In this document: one piece after another, positions 54,988 through 64,000 of the stretch
How positions within the stretch are numbered: the first letter of the stretch is position 1
Layout of the letters: each line of letters starts with the position of its first letter
Source: Tulasnella sp. 424
Lineage: Eukaryota > Basidiomycota > Agaricomycetes > Cantharellales > Tulasnellaceae
Assembly (NCBI GenBank): GCA_019633425.1
Contig: WSUB01000056.1
Span: 62,001-126,000 of the forward strand
Length of the DNA: 64,000 nt
Reading direction: 5' to 3'
Notes under the pieces: model-generated
What the model was told of the DNA's origin: nothing
The model's input: the letters and a program-made list of their open reading frames with translations, nothing else
Databases searched by the model: none
Program-made: the position numbers and the translations under genes

Positions 54988-56553
54988 TTAAGCCTTCTCC
55001 TGTTTGTGATGTGGGTGGAACAAGTCGTGAACTTTGGTCAAGAAGGAATTCTTCTTCTTTCTTTGAGTATCGGTGCTCTTGGTGCTACCGGGGGTACCAG
55101 GCGTCTTGGGGGCCTTCAGGGTACCTGATTCACCCGCGCTATCGTGCGAGGCGCGGCGGCCAGAGAGGGAGAACATGCGTGCACTGCGAGTTGAGCCACG
55201 CTTGACGGTAACGGGCTTGTCCTCTGACTTCTTGGTAGGAGTGACTGGTGCTTCGGGCTTGGTTCCATCAGTTGTCGTGCTGAAGTGACTGCCAGTCGCC
55301 TCGGGCTGCTTCTCCACCGCTGGTGTGACTGCAGGAGTTTCGGGGAGAGGGACAGCCGCGGGCGTAGGCGCAGGTGCCTCAGTTATCGATTCGGCCGCTG
55401 GCTTGGCCTCGGGCAATGCTGGAGCTGTAGGCTTCACCGGAGAGTCGAGGGCGATAGCTTCTGTCTGTGCGACCTGCGATAAGGTGATAAACTCGTCAGG
55501 ATCGATAAGAGTGCCAACATTATCTTTAGCCAACTTACGATTACATCTGGCTTGACGTCATCGGGACTCGGCTTGGTAGATTCGACAACGGGCTCGGCAG
55601 GAATTTCAGATGGGCTAGCAACGACCTCGGCGGCCACAATAATGGTGGGAACCGGCTCCGCTTCTTTGGACTCTTCAGCCTCGGGCTCGACGGGTTTTGG
55701 CGCTTCGACCTTTGGCTCATCAACCGCCGCAGCCTCTTCGACCTTTGGTTCATCAACCGCCGCAGCTTGAACAATCTCTTCGACCTTCGGTTCATCAACC
55801 GCTGCAGCTTGAACAATCTCCTCGGCCTTCTCCTCCTTGGGCGTCTCTTTCGCCTCCGCCTCAAGGATTGACTCGACGATGATCCGGCTAACAACAGGAT
55901 CGAGTTCAAGGTCTGCATGCGGGGATACAGCTGACTGCGGAACCTCCATGGGGGTGACCGCAGCGGCAACCGGTGCGGGAAGATTTATTGGTGTAACGGG
56001 TTCATCGTTGGCGGGAGATGCTGGCGTCTTGATGATCAGGTCCGGTGGTGGGGTAGGAAGAGATTTGAGCTCGGGCTCGTTGGGAGTAACGATATAGTTG
56101 TTGATGTTCCCTTGCCAGTCGTAAGTCGTAGGGAAGTCTGGATTGACCTGCCATTGACCATCGACGACATATTTGTAATCGACCTTCTGGCCGTAAGGAA
56201 GTTTGACTGACGTATCGTCCACGGTAAGACTGCAGGCCAAATGTGATACCAAGAGATCAGATGCACTAACCTTTTCCGGAGAATCCCGCGGGTGTCTTCT
56301 CCATGTGAACGGACTTGGACCACTGGAGTGGAGGAGGGGTTTCAGGACATCACAGAAGTGACAACGATTAAGGAACTCACGTTATCGAATGAGCCCGTCA
56401 GAACAACTTCATTGGCGGGGCCGAACCTGATGGTGCGGGGCAAACAATGGAATGTCAGGGCTTCATCTCACTCGGGACGTACAACTCGCCCTCCACTTCA
56501 CATGAAAATTTGAACACAACGCACCAGTAAAACTCTGCGTCGTAGGTCGACAT
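54988..56553 (-). CDS. CBM48 (AMPK-beta-like) domain protein, CRP1/MDG1 type
   Basis: The first exon (56553-56525) encodes MSTYDAEFYW and ends mid-codon. The second (56426-56381) encodes FGPANEVVLTGSFDN. Together with WSKSVHMEKTPAGFSGK, VKLPYGQKVDYKYVVDGQW and YDWQGNINNYI they form a complete early-set glycogen-binding-like CBM48 domain at the N-terminus. Yeast Crp1 and Mdg1 have the same N-terminal domain and long disordered tails. The remainder here is Pro/Ala/Glu-rich and contains three copies of a 15-residue unit (EEIVQAAAVDEPKVE). The C-terminus is basic (KRGSTRSARMFSLSGRR, RKKKNSFLTKVHDLFHPHH) and could bind membranes or be phosphorylated. Several introns are short. Another intron separates PDVI from VAQTEAI near 55470-55535. 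Confidence 0.82.
55688..55830. repeat. 45-bp coding tandem repeat
   Basis: Two full copies and one shortened copy of a 45-bp unit encode EEIVQAAAVDEPKVE (the third reads EEAAAVDEPKVE) in the CBM48 protein. The units are nearly identical at the DNA level (TTCATCAACCGC followed by GCAGC), which indicates recent expansion. Confidence 0.8.
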
Positions 56554-57368
56554 CGTGAGCGGCGTACAGGTGGAATTAGTGTCGTAGGGGTCGTTAGAGT
56601 ACTGGGGGTTTGACGATCGTTGGGACGGTGGAAAGATTCGAGAGCTGTTGTAATATGGACTGATCAGCGGATGCAGAGTCGCAAACAACGCTGCAGAGAA
56701 GGGGAGAGGAGGGAAGAGAACTGACGAGAGAGAACGACGAAGCAGATGGATTATAAGAGTGGAGCAAGGAGAGATTTGGTGGGGGGAAATCGAGCAGCGA
56801 GGCAGAAACGAGGCGAGGCCTTTCGCTTGGGGGTTCGAGGTCGAGGTCGAGAGGTGAGATGTGAGGAGAGTGAGAGTTCCCAGGCTAAGCGGGCTGATAA
56901 GAAAAATCGAACAAATTAACGACAAACAATTCCACTTGTTTGTTCCCGCTCAAGGGTCTCATCGCCGCCGCCGAGTAGGCTTCGAATTCTCTTCGCACTC
57001 CCGCCAATCCCATTCCAGGATTTTACTCGGAGACTATGGGCGGCTACTCTCCGTCTTGGGATGCATTGCTGTGCCCGCCTTTCCCACCAGCCACTCTCAG
57101 GCTCTTATGGCCCTGGCTGAGTTCTTTGCACATTGCCCCCTGTCGTGGTGCACCACATTTCAAAAATGAAAAGGTCCACGCTACTACAATTATTCAACGG
57201 TGGATGTAATTAAGTGAACTATGTACTACGAAGAGGAATCACGGTGTCCATGAAGATACAGTTAAAAAAACGAATATGTGAAGTGTGAGTAATGCAAAGC
57301 GTGTGCAGAGTGATAAAGTCCAAATATAGCTCTCTCATATGTGATAATTTACCGAAATAGTCCAGTAG
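56554..57368. other. Intergenic region, CBM48 gene promoter and F-box gene 3' flank
   Basis: CT-rich tracts on the minus strand upstream of 56553 (56690-56880) fit a promoter or leader. The rest is A/T-rich next to 57369. No gene seen. Confidence 0.45.
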
Positions 57369-59264
57369 TCATGCATACTCGCAGATAGTGATAGCTTGAG
57401 AGTTAAGTCCTGCGACGCACATCCTTCCAGTCGCCTCGTCGAAGGTCACTCGAGGCATCGCCACTGCCCGAGTGCAGTTCCACAGAACCTGCGATAGAGA
57501 GTTTTGGGTATTTGAATTAGGAGCTGAAGCAGAGCCAACATCCGCCAGAGGAGTGAACCCGAACCCCACAGCACCGCCGCCGTTGCTCGATGAGGAGGTG
57601 CCGAGATCGCTCGAAGGTAGACGCGAACCCACCCCTGTCTCTCCTGACGTTAACCGCTCTTGTTCATCCCCGGTGGGCTCGTAATGCGTGCCAAGAACGT
57701 GCAACGGCCAATCCTCGAAGCCCCGCCTCCAGTGAACCCAGACCGACCGCCGACGTCCGCCGTACATTTCGGTCATGGACAGGCGCTCGACCGAGTATGG
57801 GAACGCTTCGCGGCCGACTTCCGCCATATCCCACATCGCGTCATCGTCGGCCCCTTGGTCGGGAACAAAAATTGAATAGCGCAGGGTTTCGCTCTGTTCG
57901 GTGAGCACGGTTAACATTGTCGGTAGGGTCGATGTTGATGGTGAGGCTGTGCCAGGCCCATGATGGAACCAACCAGCGACGCATCGCGGTAGCGGACGGA
58001 TAAATTCGGGTAGCTGAACAAGGGGCTCCTGGGCGGTCGGCATTCGATATACTGCCACGGCGTCTGTGGTGAGAAGGAGGAGTTTGTCGTCTCCAAAGGG
58101 GCAAAGCCGCAGAATCTAATGAGATCCACCGCAAGGAGAGTAGGAGAAAGAATAAGCGAGAAAAAAATTAGTAACCAAGAGTCATATAGGAGGTTCGATT
58201 GAGTCATGAGCGGTTCTCACCTTGCCATTACCTGAAGCACCCCGCGCGGCCTCGGCGTCAATATTGAATGGGTTCTTCGTTTTCAAATCGATCACCGAAA
58301 GGTTTCCGACAGACCGAGCGACTATCATAGAGGTCGAAGAGACTGCCACTGTCACAATCCCTTTCGATTCATCGAAGTGCCAATCGGCCTCGGATGCGTA
58401 GGTGCCGTCGGGACGTGGATCCATGGCCACCGTAAAAACCCCCGAATGAGTACTGTTAATTTCAAAGAAAAGACTATTTAGTTCTGAACCGAAATCTTAG
58501 ATGATTTGTGGCGTGCTTACCAGCGGTCGACACCGTCACCGACGTACATGACTACGAAGCGGCGCCGTGACATGTCCGCCGACACCTGCATTTGCGTGAA
58601 CTTGACAATCCGAGACTCCGGTGCCAATACAGTGAAGCGCCTTGGGTCCTCGCGGCCGCCTCCTGGTCGTGATTCATTGGAACTTAGGGGAGAGTCCAAG
58701 TCGTGCCAGCATCGCAACATGCCGTCCTTGTGCGCCGTAAACAACGTGCCTCTGCACATTGACATGACGACTATGACGGAATCCACCGGCACCGTACGAG
58801 CTGAATATGGTTTAGGTTGAAGGCTTCGCCAGTTGGTCTCGAGGCGGACGGCACGAACGGCCAGCCGTTCGAGGTCTTGCTGTGGCAACTCGGTTGTTGG
58901 ACATGATAGGGGTGGTAGAGGCAATTTCAGGCGTCTAAGCAGATCGAGCCAAACGATCCTAGAGTTGACGAGCGATCGTAGTCGCCTGCTGACCTGTAGT
59001 TGAGTGACGAGGGAGTGTGTGAAACCAGTGGTCAACAAAGAATGACACGATCAACACGTCAAAAACACTCACCAGCCGCATTGAGTGCAGATCTCCAAGG
59101 TCCAGCAAACTAAAGATCTGGATAAGAACGTCTTCGGCTTGCATCGAGAGGTCTTGTCCGGTATTTATAGAATGGGTAGAGTTGAAAAGCGACATTTGGG
59201 TGAGGTCAAGGTCGTGTCGTTCTCGCGGGAGATCAGGGAAGTGTCTGAGTGTTGCCAACGTCAT
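57369..59264 (-). CDS. F-box protein with repeat-rich C-terminal region
   Basis: F-box proteins present substrates to SCF ubiquitin ligases. Four exons (59264-59073, 58993-58521, 58452-58221, 58115-57369) give 547 aa. The F-box lies at about residues 40-85: DVLIQIFSLLDLGDLHSMRL, then VSRRLRSLVNSRIVWLDLLR. The rest resembles a degenerate beta-propeller, with strand-like repeats such as VIVVMSMCRGTLFTAHKDG, IVKFTQMQVSADMSRRRFVV, TVAVSSTSMIVARSVGNLSV, KLLLLTTDAVAVYRM and RMCVAGLNSQAITICEY. A longer frame begins with TTG at 59372 and is rejected. Downstream in-frame Met codons (59195, 59144) are alternative starts. Substrate unknown. Confidence 0.78.
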
Positions 59265-60458
59265 CCGAGTCTTCTTCGGCGTTCTTCTTATATGCGTTTG
59301 AGAGGCGTTGGTGGCAAAGTGGATATGGCCCCTCCTCAAGCGCTGAGTATCCAAAACACAAGTGTATGGCAACGCGATTTATATGGATGGATGTGGCTTG
59401 GGTGCTGTAAGTCGGTGGGCTTCAGGTGGGACTGCCGGGGTGTGGTTGGCTGGGAAAGGCCGGAGGTGAGAGGTCTGTTTTGAACGTCGAGTTGCTGGAG
59501 CCGCGGCCTTGAAATATAGAAACGGAAAAGATGACAGATTGGGCGGAGAAGCGAATGCGGGATGCAGGGTGGGGAGGGCCCAGTCTAAAGGAGGACTAGG
59601 TGCGCGCTAAAGATAGGCGCCAGCAAAATGCGAGTGGGTGAATAGGGGATGATGGGGTATCATCAAACAACTTGGATGAATTTTGTCGACCTAATATAAG
59701 AGAACATAGACGCCCGCGCTGGCGCAAGATTTGTACCTGAGATGCGGAATTTCGACTCGAGGCGTGTAGTGTCCGCGAGAACAGGTGGTTTCATAGTTTC
59801 GGCTTCAAACCCGAGCTGGTCCCGTTCATGACGCTCTCTCTTCTGAAGCATCGCCTCTACCCCTACCATCGGCTAGTGGGCAGGGGGGGGGTCGGGGAGA
59901 TGATTCTTATCTGAGCAAGCGGACACGTTTCCAACGCATGTTTCCTGCGGGTGCCGACGTCCGTCACTCTCCACGCGTTGGCGAGGGACGGAATGGTGGT
60001 GGAGAGAACTGCGGAAGTACGCCTGGCGGTATGATGAATCCGGAAAGTCGTCGAGCTTTATGGGTGTAGGCAGTGTCAAGGGTTTTGGGACGGCCACTAT
60101 ACACGCCGCGAACCAGTGCCGGGACGGCAAACAATGATTCCCAGGCCGCTCTTGGTCAGCCGCTTTCGTTTTTTTCCGTCCTTCAGCCCACCACCTTGCG
60201 CATAGAGGTCCGTTTTACTGCAGGAGAGAATGCTAATACCAGAAAGTACTTGGCCTCGCTCAGAGCCAAGTGGCTTGTCTTTGAGAGGGACTGGCGTTCA
60301 CCAGCGCCACGGTTCACCTGATACTGCTGGTCCTAGCACTGCCCATCAAAGCGCAGTCCAATCTCCTGCCGAAAACAGTACCTTGACGATATTATTATCC
60401 TCTTTGCATCGCATTTCGACGGCTCCCATGCCAAGACATTCTCTAGAATGCTGAAAAT

Positions 60459-60477
60459 TTGGTGCCTGAGGCACCAA
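60459..60477. repeat. Perfect short inverted repeat
   Basis: TTGGTGCC-TGA-GGCACCAA is a perfect 8-bp stem with a 3-base loop. It lies in gene-free sequence. Its role, if any, is unknown. Confidence 0.5.
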
Positions 60478-61293
60478 GCCTGAAGCTGCGGGATCCTCCA
60501 TTGCAAATCATTGCAGGGAGGGGTTTTCCTATTCTGGAGCTCACAAATTCAATTGAAATCGAAATATCTAGTTTTGTGGTGCTGGTCTCTCGGGAGGGAG
60601 TGGCCCTGAGGGACCGCCTCCCGCTGTCTGCTTACACATCGAGCGGTTTTGCCGCTTCGTTCTGTAATACAGCCTCAAATGCGCAGCTTCGAATATCAGA
60701 GCTTTCCAACAGACAATTATGTACGAGGCAAAGCCAAATTACATCCGAGAGCGGGATGGCTTGACCGCCATTGACGGGGACAAGCCCTTCCCCCACTGTT
60801 GTCGAAAGCTCTGCCGAACAAGTTCTTCGCAGCTTCGAACGTCGATCCTCGGTAAAGGTCTTCATTGCACAGGTCGACCCCTTGGTGGCTCCAGCTTTTT
60901 GGAGGCGCCCGTCGATCCCCACTTCGAAGCTTGTCTGAAGATGGAAGACGCCCATTTTGGCGTACGTACACCGAATACCTCCAGCACTGGGATCCCTGCC
61001 TAGGCGCAGCTATCTTAAGATACTGCGTATTTTTAACAGCCTTAACAAATACTTGTGCTGTTCACGACGTCCAAGTTTTCACGCCGCCACAACCCCCACG
61101 GGCCCGTTGCTTTTGCCGCCCTCCTTTTAGCGAATCCAATGCCAGCGTCTGCAGACTTTACGCAAGACCAAGCTCGTAACCTCGTGCTTTACTCCTAACC
61201 CTCGGACCCCGATACTGATCGGCCGTATTGACGGCGGAAATCTAAAATATCTCGGTCGTCGGAATGGATAATGCCGCTTGACTTTGTCTTTCC

Positions 61294-61383
61294 TTATGCA
61301 AACAAAAGGGGTGACGCACATCGAGTAACTTGGGATTATGCAAACAAAAGGGGTGACATCGAGTAACTTGGAATTATGCAACC
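61294..61383. repeat. Tandem duplication of a 38-42-bp unit
   Basis: Unit 1 (61294-61335) starts TTATGCAAACAAAAGGGGTG and ends CGAGTAACTTGGGA. Unit 2 (61336-61373) is the same except that it lacks four bases (GCAC) and ends GGAA. A third partial unit (TTATGCAACC) follows. Likely a replication-slippage product. Confidence 0.8.
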
Positions 61384-64000
61384 ACAGCGCCAAGTGACCC
61401 ATACATGCTCCCTGTGTCTGTCCGATGGACGGCCCGAAACGAGTTGGCTCTCCTAGCTTTGACTGGCGCTTGCGAACCGCATGGAGCCCGTGATCCCCGA
61501 GCCAGTGCTTTAAGCTCCTCCAATACTCCACGATATCTCCTAGCAGTCGTGAGTCGTCTCGTTGACAATCGCTCCAGCTTTAAACTCCGAACCGTGGATG
61601 GAGCCCGAATAGAATCACTGCCGCTCCGAACAAGTGCGAACCCGAAAAACCTTTCCTCGCTCTCCGAGTTTCTCGGGGGCGCTGGCTGATACGAATAGCG
61701 CTTTTGGCGGCAATCGGGAATAATTACGCATATCCGTTTATAGAAGGCTGAAAGTGCTTTACGATACGCCACGCGGACCTTCCTTGACCAAATCTCCGCC
61801 GAAGTCCTCCTTTACCAAATCTAGTATGGTAGAAGAAGTCAGGTGATTACATTTAAGGGTAGAATCACACATCTAATTCGCTGTTCAGCTCTCGAACCTC
61901 ATTCTATGCATCAAGGCTGCTGGAATGTGGCGCCTGATTACCGTAACGATTCTCGAAGTACCTGTAATTTTCACCATACAATGACGTTTAAATCCAGTCA
62001 GTCTACTGGCTTCACCAATCAACGTTGCTTGCATTCGATTGCTCTGAAAGGAGGGAGTGATCACATGACGACTTTAACCTGAAGCTGGTATAGCAGCACG
62101 GTTGGGTCTGTTAACGAGTCGTGTGAAGATACAGCCAGAATTTAGAAAGAATCACTTCAAATTAGTAGATATCCGATTAATTTATTTTGGCTGGATGTGA
62201 AACTTTCGTGTCCGAATCCCGGGAACGACTTCCACACGATGCGGAGTTAAGCGTAAAGAACATCCAACGAGCGCCCATCGTATTTAATATTTGTCGGAGG
62301 TACATAGGCTCGCTGCGGTTGTTCAGATTGTTTGTGGAGAAAGGGAAGTCACCGCTGAGACAAATGGGTTCCCCTATTTGCCGCGTTGGTGGTTGCTTTG
62401 CGGCGTTCCTAAGTTGCCCACCGCATGATGCGGCGTTCACAGAATGTTAATGATTACGCAATCTTAAAAAACAAAAACAAAACAAAGGAACCTACTTAAG
62501 CCCTCCGAATAGTTAAATCAAGCGCCACATGTTGTCATGTGTCGAAGGAAGGCCTCTCAGACACCGTGTCCCAAGCTGGGTCTGGCCCGGTTTCAGTAAC
62601 ATCCGGAGAGACTTGTCGTGCCACTTATGGTTTGATGGAACGATGATCTCATGAATAGTTCGCACGCCTGTCGTCTGGGTATGGCTGGCGCCTCTTTACA
62701 TGCTTCAATGAGACCATTTGGGTCAGTCAAACACCAGATCGGTCGGCATCCACATGGGGGCACAAACGAATGGCGTAAGAACTATGCAAACTCATCCGGC
62801 GGGGCGCCGCTGTGCGATTACCGGTCGTGGCTTGGCGATTCTTTAGTGGATAACATGCAAGACCGACGGGGAATTCGGGTGAGGCTGCCGGAGGGGTCGG
62901 TCTAAGCGTAAAAGTAACCGCGCGGCTCCAGCCAGAGTGTATCCGAGAGGTCAAGACACTTCGCGGGGGAAAAATCAACGAGGGACAAGGGGTACAGGTC
63001 AGGGAGAAGACGAGAGAGTCGGAGGTCAGCATGTCCCGGAGGCGACGTCGACGTCACTTCTTCCGAATACCCGGTCACGTGATGGAAAAAGTTCTTTACA
63101 CTCACTGCTTTGTTTTGTTCTATTCACTTGTTCTTGCAAAGGGCCTCATACCTTAGGTGCTGCAAGAAATGGTATTTCGCTCTCGAGGGAAAAAGCTACT
63201 CCTTCAGTATTGAAGTTTGGTCTCTCTGCGAGTCGCCCCATTTCCCACTGACAGACTCGTGATCGGTGAGGCAGAAGTTGAAGGCCCACGGCCAAGCACA
63301 CTAACAGCACCATTAAGCAGCAACTCGTAGGTTACATAAGTCGATCTTCTAAAGGGTGAGCAGTATAAAACTCGGTAATTTAAAAGAATTGCGTCAGCGA
63401 GCTTAATATAGCCAGGCATTTGTATACAGTCGCATGCCCTGGTAACTAAAAAAAGCAGAAATGATTGGCTATTTTAGGAGATAGCATGATATTTACGTCT
63501 CAGATACGTAAATAGTCTGACTGGTCAGGTAAATACGGGGCCCGGTGGGCGATGAAGTGTGGGTATAGGGGAGGCATACCAAAGCCGGGCGATCCGCGCC
63601 TCTGGATCGCTACAACGTCAATTAATAATAAAGAAGACAAGTCAGTACTATGCTGCAATGGTATAGCAAATTGAAAATCGATTGGGTTGTCGGAAAAGAC
63701 GAGTTCTGCGAGAGCCGGTAAAGAGCTATGTGGATAACGTCGACATTCGTGGAAGTGCCGGCAGTGCGAGACACATCATGAACGAAAGAACGAAAGAGAA
63801 GTATCGTAGGAGGTTATGCATCCCGGATTATCTAGGCAAATCGTTCCCTCTACAGCAAAGTGAAATGTGCATCTACACAACTATTTGCGCTTGTCATAAC
63901 GAAATACGGCATGGGGCGATAGACCTGTCAAATCCCAACCATTAGGACGTTCTAGACAGAAATTTCTCAGGTACGCTACACCTTAAGACTAAATGAGACC

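Larger units (their letters stand above)
59265..64000. other. 4.7-kb region without recognisable genes
   Basis: Both strands hold only short frames without motifs, splice-consistent exons or transposon enzymes. A 38-42-bp tandem duplication (61294-61383) and a perfect 8-bp-stem palindrome (60459-60477) are the only structured elements I see. The region could be decayed repeat DNA or simply a gene-poor spacer. Confidence 0.45.

Noticed and set aside
57369..59372. Longer F-box frame starting at 59372, and similar extensions for COA5 (14942) and membrane protein C (50756)
   Set aside because: These upstream starts are TTG codons. The first ATG in frame was used instead.
61374..61772. Overlapping 94-134-codon frames on both strands in the terminal region
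   Set aside because: No motifs, and they overlap each other on opposite strands, as expected by chance in GC-rich DNA.
1..64000. CRISPR arrays, bacterial operons, riboswitches or phage genes
   Set aside because: The window is intron-rich fungal nuclear DNA. No direct-repeat/spacer array or bacterial signal is present.

Overview
The window is nuclear DNA of a filamentous basidiomycete, most likely an Agaricomycete. Genes are dense and cut by many 41-130 bp GT-AG introns. The gene set fits that group: a bromodomain SPT7, an MRN1/Nrd1-type RNA-binding protein, a BEM1 scaffold, Zn2Cys6 factors, intron-bearing tRNAs and a Gag-like host gene. All gene models below were assembled by reading exons from the sequence. 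Where I give an exact protein length, the exon lengths sum to a whole number of codons.

Layout. 0.7-4.1 kb: SPT7 (+), convergent with a four-RRM RNA-binding gene (-, 4.5-7.0 kb). 9.1-13.0 kb: an acyl-CoA dehydrogenase (+) convergent with a medium-chain reductase (-). 14.5-16.9 kb: two mitochondrial assembly genes, COA5/PET191 (-) and IBA57 (+), diverge from a 241-bp intergenic region holding CACGTG. 17.6-19.2 kb: a divergent pair of small basic proteins of unknown function. 19.4-21.2 kb: a regulator with three Zn2Cys6 clusters. 23.1-24.4 kb: an unrecognised gene, followed by tRNA-Pro(UGG).

25-39 kb is a rearranged block. A large Ser/Pro-rich gene (-) is followed by a tandem array of paraoxonase-like genes: two intact copies, one truncated and frameshifted copy, a 1.3-kb fragment of the Ser/Pro-rich gene dropped into the middle, and three decayed copies of a small gene in the spacers. 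39.7-43.2 kb: TAD1 (tRNA adenosine deaminase), a Gag-like multi-exon gene and tRNA-Leu(UAG). 43.6-46.0 kb: BEM1. 47.4-50.7 kb: three tandem single-pass membrane proteins that share an intron position and a juxtamembrane motif. 52.0-54.7 kb: a large protein combining 2H phosphoesterase-like, Cys-phosphatase, P-loop kinase and RNA-ligase modules, which looks like an RNA end-healing and sealing enzyme. 55.0-56.6 kb: a CBM48 protein of CRP1/MDG1 type. 57.4-59.3 kb: an F-box protein. From 59.3 kb to the end I see no credible gene.

The candidates for undescribed biology are the all-in-one RNA repair enzyme, the triple zinc-cluster factor whose three clusters are split by introns at the same position and phase, and the tandem membrane-protein family carrying PPxY motifs.
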